A stretch of DNA of 35,549 bases from the NCBI GenBank assembly GCA_017407225.1, contig JAFQWY010000344.1:1-35549 (forward strand), in the 5' to 3' direction. The notes under the pieces were generated by a model, which ran no database searches, was not told the DNA's origin, and saw only the letters and a program-made list of their open reading frames with translations. Numbering within the stretch: position 1 is the stretch's first letter; every line of letters starts with the position of its first letter. Source of the stretch: Clostridia bacterium. GTDB lineage: Bacteria > Bacillota > Clostridia > Oscillospirales > CAG-272. Both the position numbers and the translations under genes were made by a program. Positions 9,777 through 18,355 of this stretch are shown here, piece by piece.

Positions 9777-11597
9777 TTATACCGTAATCGTCAGCGTAAA
9801 GGTCTTTTCGGTGAATCTTCCCGATGCAAGACGGACGCGAACCAGATGATCCGTGCTCCATTCCTTCATCAGCTTGCTCTCCAGCGCCACATCGTCGGTC
9901 TGAGCTGTCAGGGATGCATCATATTCCGCTGTGACTCCGGCTATCTTCATGCTGTTTCCGTCAAACACAGGCATTGCATGACACATGAGGCTGAATTCCG
10001 CAGATCCTTCTCCGGCATAACGGACAGTGTCCTCGATCACAGCCCCCGTATCGGTCAGATACACCCGGCGGATATAGGACTGCACGCCGCATTCCGCGGG
10101 ATAAGCGTTCTTCAGTTCCATTTCCATCACGCCGTTTTCCGCCGACAGAATCTCAGCCCGGTACTGTCTGCCCGGCTTCTGCTCGTATCCGTTCAGCGAG
10201 GGCAGATTGTGGTACAGGGAACGCATGGTCCAGAGGGTGTACCGCTTGGACGAGAAGGTGTCCTTGCAGTAGGTTTCCACACCGGCATCCAGGAACACCG
10301 GCTCACCGTTTTTGAACAGAACGAAGGATCCCACATCGTTGTGATTGTGGCTTTCCCCGTTGTGTCCGCCCTTGACCGCAAGCGCCAGTCCGGTTTTCGG
10401 ATTCTTCGTAATCATCACGCCCAGACCGGGGTAGAAAATCTCGTCCTTGCCCTGAGCAGTCACATCCGCCGGCTGGGGTTCGCAGGAATTGAGGATGGCG
10501 CGGTAGGGCGTATTGCCGTGACTCCATACGCTGTAGTTTCGGCTGTTGTACGCAGAGCGCGCATAGGCAGTCAGCTTATCGGAACCGCATTTCCGGCCTG
10601 CTCTCGCCAGAAGTGCCATGTCCGGCGTGAGAAGATGTCCCGCATCCGCGAAGTTGACGAATACCCGTCCGCCAAGGTTGAAATCCACGATGTACTCGCA
10701 CATTTTCGCCACAAACGGATCGTGATACAGTCCCAGTGCGCCGCCGGTCATGTCGGAGAGAATCTCCATGGCATCGAAGTAGGATGCACCCGCCACCCCC
10801 CAGTATCCGGGGCCTTCGTCACAGCCGCCGTCGCTGGGATACGTGGATGTAAACCGGTCAAGAAGAACCATGGATCTCTCCACAGCCAGTTCCCGTTTGG
10901 CGTCGTCCGATTCGCACAGCATCACAGCCAGCATCACGTTGGAGACAATCCACGGCGTCCAGTTGTTGAGAATCTGTCCGTTATCCCCCATCCATCCGTT
11001 TATGGTTCCGCGCACATCATAGTACACATGGAAAATCCGGTTCTTCAGCATATCCAGAATTCTCCGGCGGATCACGGGCGTTACTTCATCCAGAAGCCCG
11101 TCCCCCAGATACCACACCAGAGCAAGCATGGCGCCGGTAGCCGCAGAAAACAGATCGCAGTAGCGCACATCATCGTCTTCGTTCTGGTTGAAGGCATCCG
11201 GCAGGCAGTTTTTCGGATTCCCGTGGCAGGCATGATTGTGCGCCGGGATCACCCAAGTGGATTCCTCCAGAATTGCCCAGATGCAGTCGATGAGGGTATC
11301 GGTGAACCGTCCCTGTTTTTCCGTCAGCTCCGCCATCAGCAGATTCATCATAGCGGTACGGCGTGCGAAATACAGCGCTTCATACCGGGAACGGTTGCCG
11401 TTGCGGTAGAACTCCATGTATACGCTCGCCGGGCAGTTGGGCACCGGTTTTCCGAGATACTGCTCGGCGGCAGAAATCACATACGGGAAGTTTATATTGT
11501 TTTTATCGAAGGAAGTCCCGTCGAAAGGTCTGAACTCCGCATAGGGGATCAGCTTTCCCTTTGCCGAAAGCTGATTCTGCTCGTAAAGTTTCGGCAT
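9777..11597 (-). CDS. Heparinase II/III-like polysaccharide lyase family protein
   Basis: 606 residues, start set by AAGGAGG about 8 nt upstream. The N-terminal part (about 1-330) is an alpha/alpha toroid with the heparinase II hallmark NGWMGDNGQILNNWTPWI and the segment YPSDGGCDEGPGYWGVAG. The C-terminal part is a beta-sandwich with the family region GGHNGESHNHNDVGSFVLF followed by FLDAGVETY and SLYHNLPSLNGYEQ. This family cleaves uronic-acid-containing glycans by beta-elimination. No signal peptide is seen, so it should act inside the cell on imported oligosaccharides. It starts 17 nt after the GH36 stop, so the two act in one transcript. Glycan specificity cannot be told from sequence alone. 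Confidence 0.88.
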   Translation of the reverse strand: MPKLYEQNQLSAKGKLIPYAEFRPFDGTSFDKNNINFPYVISAAEQYLGKPVPNCPASVYMEFYRNGNRSRYEALYFARRTAMMNLLMAELTEKQGRFTDTLIDCIWAILEESTWVIPAHNHACHGNPKNCLPDAFNQNEDDDVRYCDLFSAATGAMLALVWYLGDGLLDEVTPVIRRRILDMLKNRIFHVYYDVRGTINGWMGDNGQILNNWTPWIVSNVMLAVMLCESDDAKRELAVERSMVLLDRFTSTYPSDGGCDEGPGYWGVAGASYFDAMEILSDMTGGALGLYHDPFVAKMCEYIVDFNLGGRVFVNFADAGHLLTPDMALLARAGRKCGSDKLTAYARSAYNSRNYSVWSHGNTPYRAILNSCEPQPADVTAQGKDEIFYPGLGVMITKNPKTGLALAVKGGHNGESHNHNDVGSFVLFKNGEPVFLDAGVETYCKDTFSSKRYTLWTMRSLYHNLPSLNGYEQKPGRQYRAEILSAENGVMEMELKNAYPAECGVQSYIRRVYLTDTGAVIEDTVRYAGEGSAEFSLMCHAMPVFDGNSMKIAGVTAEYDASLTAQTDDVALESKLMKEWSTDHLVRVRLASGRFTEKTFTLTITV

Positions 11598-11614
11598 ATT
11601 CTATCCTCCTTATT

Positions 11615-13585
11615 TCACTTTGCTTTATAGAACAGCACCACGCCGCTTCTGACGGGCAGCGGATAAGCAAATCCGTTCTTCAGCTCGTCCGCAGTCTTTG
11701 TGAAGGCCGCTCCGGTGGTGGAATCGGTAAATTCGTATACGGCACCGTCAATCACAGTGGGATATACAGTGAAGGTTTCCTCAGCTGCTTCCCGGTTGCG
11801 GATGAACTGAATGAAGCCTTCGCCGTCATCGTCAAACTGTACCGCGTACCAGTCTGCGGGATTCTTGCGGCATTCGCTCAGCGGATAGTAATCACCGTCA
11901 AGGGTGTACTTTGCAGCTCTGCGCCATACCTTTTCCCAGCGGATGGTGCGCTCAAACTGATCTTCGGGTGCGTTGTACCAGGTAATGTAGGTGACAGCGG
12001 GAACCATCGCGCACTGGAAGGAGAAATCGTCGTTTTCCGCCCACTGCTGTCCGAGAGTCTTTTCCACAAATTCTCTGTCCCAGGACATATTGTGGGAACG
12101 GAAGTAAGGAATCCACTCGTGCAGCTCACGGAACTGCTTCTGCTTGATCACGTGCTCGCCGTAGCCTACATCAGTATAGTGAAGAGGCACGGAGCGGCGC
12201 ATGGTTTCCAGGTCGTTTCTCCGACCGCCGGATGCACAGGAGTCGCACCACAGACCGGGATTTCTCTCAATGAGAGTGTCCCAGTACCGGAGGTAGCCCT
12301 GAACATGGAGATTTTCCATGGCACCGATTCTGTCTTCTTCTTCCGCCTTCACCCAGCAGGACTTGGGATCGAAGTTGAAATCCTGACGGTATACACGGAT
12401 CTTCCCCTGCTTGATGATAGAGTCAACCCTCTCGATGAGCCAGTCGCAGGCTTCCTTATCCCCAAGATTCAGCAGGTGGTTGCCGCTTCTGTCATCCCGT
12501 GACGGAAGAAGCCAGTCGTAATGCTCATCGTACAGCTCCGTACCGGGCACCACTCTCTCAGGCTCGAACCAAACCAGCAGTCTGGTGCCTTCCCTGTCGC
12601 ATTCTTCACCGATGGGTCCGAAGCCGTTGGGAAGACGATCCGCATCGGGCTTCCATGTACCGGTGTGGGGCCAGTTATAGTCGCACTTGTACCAGCCGGC
12701 ATCAATCCACCAGATATCGGGATTCAGACCCTGACGGCGGTATTCTCTCAGACCGAGAATCTGGTTTTCCTCGGTTGCCGCAGTGTGTTCCGGTTTTCCC
12801 TCGCATCCGTGATGATGGAGGCACATGATGGGTTCCAGCGGCTTGCCGAACTCACGCGGAATGATGTGATCCATGTACCAGCGTCTCCACAGGTTCATGC
12901 TGCGGGTTTCGTCCCCTTCGGAGATCATCATGGTCAGCATGGGAGTCCGCATGGTTTCACCGGGGTGAATCTTCATATTGCAGCGCATCTGACCGCAGGT
13001 GTACTTCACGCCGTCCTCGGTTCTTGCAATGTCAGCTTTCCATATATGGGGCCAGCCCACCGCCGCACGGACGACGAAGCCTTCGAAATCCAGCCGCATA
13101 TAAGGAAATGCACCGTTGCAGGAGGTACCGTCGTTCGGATGGATCTCCATGGGCTCATCCAGAGTATCCGTCCACCATTCGTAGCCGGTGTCGTTGCAGT
13201 TGTCGCCGTTGCCGTGAACAAATGCTTTGAAACTGCCGGGAATCACGCCGCCCAGCATCACGTCGGAGAGGATTTCGGTGTCCGCATCTCCGTCATTGGT
13301 AAAGTACGCCACCCACTCGGATACGGGATAATCCCGGTATTCGTTGTGGATCACGGTGAGTGTCAGTCCGCAGGTTCCGCAGTGACCGGTGTAGGTGTGG
13401 CGGGTCAGGTTGGCGTCCACAATTTCACGGGTGTATTTCCTCTTCATTTTCGCAGGAATCCCGGTCATTTCCCGTCCGCCCAGCTTCCATGTGAGGGGAA
13501 TCGCTTCGAATTTTGCGTCAGTGTCGCTGTGGAGGAAAATCTTCTCCATCAGACACATATCCGCACGCTTGACTGCAGTTTTCAT
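11615..13585 (-). CDS. GH36-family alpha-galactosidase-like glycoside hydrolase
   Basis: 656 residues, with AAGGAGA about 9 nt before the ATG. An N-terminal beta-sandwich (about 1-270) precedes the TIM barrel. GH36 features are the WWIDAGWYKCDYNWPHTGTW loop, LLVWFEPERVVPGTEL, the nucleophile Asp in VYRQDFNFDP, CASGGRRNDLETMRRSVPLH with the acid/base Asp, and a C-terminal beta domain. It would release alpha-linked galactose or N-acetylgalactosamine. Nucleophile context (RQDFN rather than KWDMN) places it off the standard raffinose/melibiose enzymes, so a different terminal sugar is possible. No signal peptide is seen, so it is probably cytoplasmic, working with the adjacent lyase-like protein on an imported oligosaccharide. 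Confidence 0.9.
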   Translation of the reverse strand: MKTAVKRADMCLMEKIFLHSDTDAKFEAIPLTWKLGGREMTGIPAKMKRKYTREIVDANLTRHTYTGHCGTCGLTLTVIHNEYRDYPVSEWVAYFTNDGDADTEILSDVMLGGVIPGSFKAFVHGNGDNCNDTGYEWWTDTLDEPMEIHPNDGTSCNGAFPYMRLDFEGFVVRAAVGWPHIWKADIARTEDGVKYTCGQMRCNMKIHPGETMRTPMLTMMISEGDETRSMNLWRRWYMDHIIPREFGKPLEPIMCLHHHGCEGKPEHTAATEENQILGLREYRRQGLNPDIWWIDAGWYKCDYNWPHTGTWKPDADRLPNGFGPIGEECDREGTRLLVWFEPERVVPGTELYDEHYDWLLPSRDDRSGNHLLNLGDKEACDWLIERVDSIIKQGKIRVYRQDFNFDPKSCWVKAEEEDRIGAMENLHVQGYLRYWDTLIERNPGLWCDSCASGGRRNDLETMRRSVPLHYTDVGYGEHVIKQKQFRELHEWIPYFRSHNMSWDREFVEKTLGQQWAENDDFSFQCAMVPAVTYITWYNAPEDQFERTIRWEKVWRRAAKYTLDGDYYPLSECRKNPADWYAVQFDDDGEGFIQFIRNREAAEETFTVYPTVIDGAVYEFTDSTTGAAFTKTADELKNGFAYPLPVRSGVVLFYKAK

Positions 13586-13606
13586 AGGGGTTCTCCTTCC
13601 CGATAA

Positions 13607-13807
13607 TTATTTCAGTAGTTCAAGTGCTTTCTTGTAAAGAGGGTCGAATTCGCATCCGCAGGACCCGCACTGTGCATCCGCTTCGGCGATGGCAGCAATC
13701 AGCTCATCCCGGTTGTCTTTGCCGTCAAGGAAATCACGGGCGGGCCTGTCGATCAGATCCCAGCCGCAGGTTGCGAATTTTTCAAGAATTTCGTAAAGTT
13801 CGGTCAT
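13607..13807 (-). CDS. Small Cys-rich protein, unknown function
   Basis: 66 residues, acidic and helical, with a good AAGGAG site 7 nt upstream. Near its C-terminal third it carries CGSCGCEFDP, a tight CxxCxC group that could bind a metal or act in redox. One more Cys is present (ATCGWDL). It sits in the recG to GH36 gene string with gaps of 31 and 21 nt. I do not recognise the family. The clear ribosome binding site and spacing argue that it is a real gene. Confidence 0.7.
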   Translation of the reverse strand: MTELYEILEKFATCGWDLIDRPARDFLDGKDNRDELIAAIAEADAQCGSCGCEFDPLYKKALELLK

Positions 13808-13838
13808 CAGTCTGCTCCTTTGTATTGTAATGAAAGAA

Positions 13839-16028
13839 TCAATTCACCGTATGGTTTGATTTCTCCGCCATTCTGGTCAGCCGGATCAGGGTTTCACGGT
13901 TTTCGGGCTTTTCAAGTTTCGGGTCGTCCTGGGCAGTACGCTTTGCATAAAAGGAAGCGCGCTCGATCAGACCGGTATCCCGGCAGGCGGAGGTCAGGGC
14001 ATCGCTCATCTGCCCGTGCTGACGGATCACACCCGCATCCGAGAAGAAGTCACCGGGGCCCCGCAGTTCCAGGTCGTATTCCGCAATCCTGAAGCCATCG
14101 GAGGTGCTCTTGATGGCCCTCAGTCTCTCGGCGGATTCCGGTGTGGTGGAGTCGGAAACCAGAACGAAGTAGGATTTCGCCGTTCCCCGTCCCACGCGCC
14201 CTCTCAGCTGATGGAGCTGGGACAGCCCGAACCGTTCCGCGTTTTCCACGATCATCAGAGTGGCATTGGGCACGTTCACACCGACCTCGATAACCGTTGT
14301 GGATACCAGTACATCCACCGCTCCCGCCGCAAAGGCTGTCATGATTTTCTCACGCTCAGCGGATTTCATCTTGCCGTGGACATATTCCACCGTCAGTCCG
14401 TCCAGTTCTTCCTTCAGATATTCCGCAAAAACGGTGGCGGCTTTCAGAGGCGTGCTGGTGTCAACCTCCATCTGCACAAAGGGAATGTCCGCCATTTCTT
14501 CCGAATCGGTTTCCTCGGCTTCCGCTTCATCCACGGCAGGACACACCACGTAGATCTGATGCCCCTCCTCCTTCTGCTTCCGGATAAATCCGTTGAGACG
14601 CTCGCGGTAGCTTTCGTTGACTACGAGAGTATCGATTTTCTGCCGCCCCTTGGGAAGCTCATCGATCCGCGACACATCCAGACTGCCGAATGCGGCCAGG
14701 GTCAGGGTGCGCGGAATGGGTGTGGCACTCATGACAAGGCTGTGGATGCCCTCCCCCTTTTCAAACAGCGCCGCTCTCTGCATCACGCCGAACCGGTGCT
14801 GCTCATCGATCACGGCCAGACCCAGCCGGTCGATCTCGACTCCTTCGGACAGCAGCGCATGGGTACCGATGATGATATCCACACTGTCGTCCGCTTTGCC
14901 GGTCATTGAAGTCTGTCCGTCCGTAAGCCCCGACAGTATTTTATCTTTCTCACGCTTTTTCGTGGAGCCTGTCAGCAGTGCGCACCGGATTCCCATGGGC
15001 GTGAACAGCTCCACAAAATCCTCCGCGTGCTGATTGGCGAGGATTTCCGTGGGTACCATCAGCGCCGCACGGTATCCGGATTTTACAGCCGCATAACAGG
15101 CGGACGCCGCAACGATGGTCTTGCCGCTGCCAACATCCCCGGTAAGAATCCGGTTCATCAGGCAGTCTCCCGCCATATCCGCGAGAATTTCGTTCACCGA
15201 TCGCTGCTGTGCCCCGGTCATCTCAAAGGGGAGCTGTGCATAAAACTCATCCATGGTATCGCACCGGATGGGGCAGGTATTCTTCTTTTTCCGCCGCGCC
15301 TGTCCCAGATTCATGGAAAGCAGGGTCAGGTACAGCTCGTCAAACATCAGCCGCCGTTTGGCCGCCTCAATCTCTGACAGCGTTTCGGGATTGTGAATCT
15401 TCGTTACCGTGTAGGCATAGGTGGGCATGGACATCTCGGCAAGCGCATCCCTCGGCATGTACTCCGTCAGCTCGTTTCCGCACATCCGCAGGGCTTCGCT
15501 GACAAGCTGGGTCATGATCTTCTGGGTCAGCCCGGACACGAGAGGATAGACCGGGACGATCTGCTTCAGCGGCACACCTTCGTCCACACGTTCCGCGATG
15601 GGATTGGCCGCCTGCACCCGGCTTCCCTCGCAGGTAAATCTGCCAAAAAAACGGAAAGTTTCTCCCACATGGAACACATTCTTCATGTAGGGCATATTGA
15701 AATAGGTCAGCTCCGCCGTTCCGGTTTCATCGAAGGCACGTACCTTCAGCAGAACCATGCCGCGGCGCACCATCCGGACGTCCGGTTCCGTGGATACGGT
15801 CAGTTCCGCCGAGAAGGGGCCGCGTTCACCGTTTTTCAGTCTGTCGCGGATCACGGATAGGGTCTGGATGTCGCCCCGGTTCTGATAGGCACGTGGGAAT
15901 ACCCGGATCAGATCTCCCAGTGTTTCCGCACCCAGCTTTGCCAGTGCGTCCCGCCGTGCATCTCCCACTCCCTTGAGTACCGTCACAGGCCGATCCATGT
16001 TCCTGCCGGTAATTTGTCTGTCTGTCAT
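13839..16028 (-). CDS. recG: ATP-dependent DNA helicase RecG
   Basis: 729 residues. Remodels stalled replication forks and branched DNA. The N-terminal wedge (VTVLKGVGDARRDALAKLG and an OB-fold) is followed by SF2 helicase motifs: Walker A LTGDVGSGKTIVA, VIDEQHRFGVMQR, SATPIPRTL and QLRGRVGRG. Length is slightly above the usual 680-690, partly from an acidic insert (AEAEETDSEEMADIPF) in the second helicase domain. The start is uncertain. ATG 16028 has no clear SD. ATG 15998 (MDRPVTVLKG), where RecG homology begins, has AGGAA unusually close to it. It is followed on the same strand by the small Cys protein and two glycan enzymes. Confidence 0.96.
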   Translation of the reverse strand: MTDRQITGRNMDRPVTVLKGVGDARRDALAKLGAETLGDLIRVFPRAYQNRGDIQTLSVIRDRLKNGERGPFSAELTVSTEPDVRMVRRGMVLLKVRAFDETGTAELTYFNMPYMKNVFHVGETFRFFGRFTCEGSRVQAANPIAERVDEGVPLKQIVPVYPLVSGLTQKIMTQLVSEALRMCGNELTEYMPRDALAEMSMPTYAYTVTKIHNPETLSEIEAAKRRLMFDELYLTLLSMNLGQARRKKKNTCPIRCDTMDEFYAQLPFEMTGAQQRSVNEILADMAGDCLMNRILTGDVGSGKTIVAASACYAAVKSGYRAALMVPTEILANQHAEDFVELFTPMGIRCALLTGSTKKREKDKILSGLTDGQTSMTGKADDSVDIIIGTHALLSEGVEIDRLGLAVIDEQHRFGVMQRAALFEKGEGIHSLVMSATPIPRTLTLAAFGSLDVSRIDELPKGRQKIDTLVVNESYRERLNGFIRKQKEEGHQIYVVCPAVDEAEAEETDSEEMADIPFVQMEVDTSTPLKAATVFAEYLKEELDGLTVEYVHGKMKSAEREKIMTAFAAGAVDVLVSTTVIEVGVNVPNATLMIVENAERFGLSQLHQLRGRVGRGTAKSYFVLVSDSTTPESAERLRAIKSTSDGFRIAEYDLELRGPGDFFSDAGVIRQHGQMSDALTSACRDTGLIERASFYAKRTAQDDPKLEKPENRETLIRLTRMAEKSNHTVN

Positions 16029-16064
16029 ATAACAATTTCACTGATTTCATGTGTATTTTTCTTA

Positions 16065-16093
16065 ATCTTATCATAAAAACCGCCGAATTGCAA
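16065..16093 (-). promoter_or_regulatory. Sigma-A promoter for recG
   Basis: On the minus strand TTGCAA (16088-16093), a 17-nt spacer and TAAGAT (16065-16070). The predicted start near 16058 leaves about 30 nt before ATG 16028. Confidence 0.6.
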
Positions 16094-16187
16094 GTATGCA
16101 CGATAAACTCACACGAACATTTTTTCGGCACGCATGAATCAGCGGATCCCGGTAAATACTAAGACAAACAGAATCCGGGAGGATTGT

Positions 16188-16892
16188 ATGACCGAAGAAA
16201 AAATAATGGAAGCGGAAAGCATCGGATATAAAAAACGGATGCGAGAGCTGCAGGATATGCTTGCGGATACCGCGGATCAGCTGAAGGAATGCGGCCGGGG
16301 AATGATCCTCGTTTTTGAAGGACCTGACGCATCGGGAAAAACCGGATGCATCCGCCGTCTGACGAAGGAACTCGACATGAAGCAGTACACCGTTCATCCC
16401 ATCGGGAAACCGTCGGCGGAGGAGTACGGTCGGCACTACCTCCACCGGTTCTGGACAAAACTGCCGGCATACGGGAATATCGCCGTCTTTGACCGCAGCT
16501 GGTACGGACGGGTGCTGGTGGAGCGGATTGAAGGATTCTGCACGGAGATTCAATGGCAGAGAGCCTATCGGGAAATCAATGAATTCGAAAGACAGCTGAC
16601 CGATGACGGGTATATTCTCCTTAAGCTGTGGTTTGAAGTCAGCGTTGAGGAACAGCTGAGACGGTTTCAGGCACGGATGAACGATCCTGCGAAGGCACAT
16701 AAAATTACCGACGAGGACTGGCGGAACCGCTCCAAACGCACGGAATACGATCTTGCACGGGATGATATGCTCCGGCAGACAAACGGACTTTCCGCGCCGT
16801 GGGTCGTGATTGACGGAAACTGCAAAAAATCCGCCAGAATCCGTGCGGCGGAGGAAATTCTGGCACACGCGGAAATCTGTCTGCGGACTTGA
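16188..16892 (+). CDS. Polyphosphate kinase 2 family protein
   Basis: 234 residues from MTEEKIMEAE, start set by GGGAGGA 5 nt upstream; a longer frame to 16134 lacks a site. PPK2 enzymes move phosphate between polyphosphate and nucleotides in the cytoplasm. Walker A is GPDASGKT (45-52), where most relatives have GWDAAGK. Walker B and the lid start are seen in FDRSWYGRVLVERIEGF (from residue 101), followed by NEFERQL, ILLKLWFEVS and a basic lid (RFQARMNDPAKAHKIT, DEDWRNRSKRTEYDLARDDM). Whether it phosphorylates NMP or NDP cannot be decided here. It sits next to a protein with a PPase-like domain. Confidence 0.9.
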   Translation: MTEEKIMEAESIGYKKRMRELQDMLADTADQLKECGRGMILVFEGPDASGKTGCIRRLTKELDMKQYTVHPIGKPSAEEYGRHYLHRFWTKLPAYGNIAVFDRSWYGRVLVERIEGFCTEIQWQRAYREINEFERQLTDDGYILLKLWFEVSVEEQLRRFQARMNDPAKAHKITDEDWRNRSKRTEYDLARDDMLRQTNGLSAPWVVIDGNCKKSARIRAAEEILAHAEICLRT

Positions 16893-16917
16893 TTCGGGGA
16901 TATGTTTATGGTATAAT
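16889..16917 (+). promoter_or_regulatory. Sigma-A promoter overlapping the ppk2 stop codon
   Basis: TTGATT (16889-16894) covers the TGA stop of the PPK2 gene. A 17-nt spacer ending in TGG leads to a perfect TATAAT (16912-16917). It would start transcription near 16924, about 26 nt before the fusion gene, which can therefore be expressed apart from PPK2. Confidence 0.75.
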
Positions 16918-16949
16918 CTCAGCAAATCTGTATTGTACGGGAGCGTATC

Positions 16950-18113
16950 ATGAACAAGGGCAGAATCATATTTCTCAACGGTCTGACCAGCTGCGGAAAA
17001 ACTTCCGTTGCGGAACAGATGAAAACGCTGTGCGGCGATGTGCTGTATGTGGTTTCCAACGATATTTTCCACGGAATGGTGGACTGGAAATTCTTTACCG
17101 CCGACTACTGGAAAATGGTCGCTCACACCATCACCGCCCAGTACTACGCGGCGCATGGCATGGCTGAGGCCGGGTTCAGCGTGGTCATCGACGGTATGCT
17201 GCTGGATCTGCCCGAGTACCGGGAGCAGTTCGGCAAATCCAACGCAGAGCTGGTACGGGAGATCTTTGCCGGGCTGGATGTGACTTTTGTGGACTTCCGC
17301 TGTCCTCCGGAAGAGCTGCGCAGACGGAATCTTGCCCGTGGAAACCGAGGGGAATTCCAGTCGGATGAGCAGGCGCGGCTGATGACAAAGGAGTTTGAGT
17401 ATGATCTGACCATCGACGTGATGAAAACCATGCCCGACGAATCGGCGGTGAAGATTCTGGAGTTCTGCGGACTGCCGTGGGCTTATACAAAGAAGATCAA
17501 CTGCTCCGTTGCCGCATCCCGCAGAAAAATGCTGTCTTCCCTCTTCGGCAGCCGTGGAAAAATCACTGTGCTGACTGACGAGAAACACTCCGTCGACGGG
17601 TATCCCGTGGAGCTGTCCGTCTCCCCGGCCGATCCCGGGGACGATATTGCTGCCGAGCTGATCCGCCGGGAGTACATCGAATCTGCGCGGTCCGATCGGG
17701 TCATCACGCTTGTACGGGGCAGACGGGAGCGCGTCCGTATTCTTTTGCAGTCCGACGGGGATCTGCTGTATACTTTATCACAGCTTGGCCGAACTGTGAC
17801 CGTCACCGTCGACCGCCCTGCAGGCAGTGTACATCCGGATCATCCCGACATGGTGTATCCGGTGAATTACGGTTATGTCAGCGGAATCTCTTCCGGGGAC
17901 GATGAGTGGATGGATGCATATATTCTCGGCGTATGCGAACCTTTATCCGAATTCACAGGCACGGTTTCTGCCGTAATCCATCGATTCGACGACTGCGACG
18001 ACAAGCTGATCGTGACTCCGGCAGGTGCTTCTTTTTCATCCGCCGAGATCGCGGAGACTGTGAATTTCTGTGAAAAATACTTTGATTCCGCAGTGATTTG
18101 TCCCGCAGATTAA
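16950..18113 (+). CDS. Fusion: chloramphenicol-phosphotransferase-like kinase, unknown domain, small PPase-like domain
   Basis: 387 residues with GGGAG 6 nt before the ATG. Residues 1-180 resemble the CPT-like P-loop kinases: Walker A GLTSCGKT (11-18), SNDIFHGMVDWKFF, VVIDGMLLDLPEYREQF, VDFRCPPEELRRRNLARGNR, and the conserved YDLTIDV. Residues 185-280 (KITVLTDEKHSVDGYPVELS to LYTLSQLGR) are not recognised. Residues 283-387 match the short pyrophosphatase-like proteins of Firmicutes: VTVDRPAGSVHPDHPDMVYP, VNYGYVSG, DAYILGVCEPLSEFTG, VIHRFDDCDDKLIV. Such short domains lack part of the family I active site, so activity is uncertain. The substrate of the kinase is not known, and resistance to chloramphenicol should not be assumed. 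Neighbouring PPK2 suggests phosphate or polyphosphate metabolism. Confidence 0.82.
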   Translation: MNKGRIIFLNGLTSCGKTSVAEQMKTLCGDVLYVVSNDIFHGMVDWKFFTADYWKMVAHTITAQYYAAHGMAEAGFSVVIDGMLLDLPEYREQFGKSNAELVREIFAGLDVTFVDFRCPPEELRRRNLARGNRGEFQSDEQARLMTKEFEYDLTIDVMKTMPDESAVKILEFCGLPWAYTKKINCSVAASRRKMLSSLFGSRGKITVLTDEKHSVDGYPVELSVSPADPGDDIAAELIRREYIESARSDRVITLVRGRRERVRILLQSDGDLLYTLSQLGRTVTVTVDRPAGSVHPDHPDMVYPVNYGYVSGISSGDDEWMDAYILGVCEPLSEFTGTVSAVIHRFDDCDDKLIVTPAGASFSSAEIAETVNFCEKYFDSAVICPAD

Positions 18114-18120
18114 GTCGGTT

Positions 18121-18153
18121 TGTGAATTTCAACAGATTTGGACTGTGAATTTC
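18121..18153 (+). repeat. Direct repeat TGTGAATTTC upstream of the aro promoter
   Basis: TGTGAATTTC occurs at 18121-18130 and 18144-18153 (23 nt apart), and once more at 18059-18068 inside the end of the preceding gene. The second and third copies share the longer GACTGTGAATTTC. The last copy ends 39 nt before the -35 box. It could be a tandem operator, or a local duplication with no role. Confidence 0.5.
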
Positions 18154-18192
18154 GTTATTTTATCCAAAACCCCGGAAATTGGCGCAAACATA

Positions 18193-18221
18193 TTGACAAC
18201 CATCGCCGCTTGTGCTAAAAT
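18193..18221 (+). promoter_or_regulatory. Sigma-A promoter of the aromatic operon
   Basis: A consensus TTGACA (18193-18198), a 17-nt spacer ending in TGC (extended -10) and TAAAAT (18216-18221). Transcription should begin near 18228, just before the SD and leader peptide. Confidence 0.88.
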
Positions 18222-18251
18222 TACTCCATCATCATGGAAGGATCTTGAATC

Positions 18252-18305
18252 ATGAAAACATTCAACGCAGCATACGAATATTATTACTCTTACTTTACCC
18301 TGTAA
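18252..18305 (+). CDS. Tyr/Phe-rich leader peptide of the aromatic operon
   Basis: 17 residues, MKTFNAAYEYYYSYFTL, then TAA. GGAAGGAT lies about 9 nt upstream. Tyr is at positions 8, 10, 11, 12 and 14 and Phe at 4 and 15, seven aromatics in 17 residues, with no Trp. The gene sits between a strong promoter and an intrinsic terminator that precede aroF. This is the arrangement of ribosome-mediated attenuation, known for trp, pheA, his and others in enterobacteria. Slow translation at Tyr/Phe codons when charged tRNA is scarce should favour read-through into the operon. Confidence 0.88.
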   Translation: MKTFNAAYEYYYSYFTL

Positions 18306-18331
18306 AATGAAGTAAGAGTGTTTGTGCTGCG
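18266..18331 (+). promoter_or_regulatory. Attenuator 1:2 hairpin overlapping the leader peptide codons
   Basis: A long stem forms from CGCAGCA (18266-18272) with TGCTGCG (18325-18331), CGAA (18275-18278) with TTTG (18321-18324), and a perfect 10-bp helix ACTCTTACTT (18286-18295) with AAGTAAGAGT (18310-18319). The left arm lies in the Tyr codons, so a ribosome stalled there would melt it. The freed right arm can pair less strongly with the terminator interior: AGTGT (18317-18321) with ACACT (18377-18381) and CGATAC (18330-18335) with GTATTG (18371-18376). This pairing is the candidate antiterminator. Confidence 0.72.
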
Positions 18332-18355
18332 ATACAAGTTTTTATAGACATATAG

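Noticed and set aside
16950-17490. Chloramphenicol resistance gene
   Set aside because: The domain belongs to the broad CPT-like kinase group, most of which are not resistance enzymes, and it is fused to other domains.
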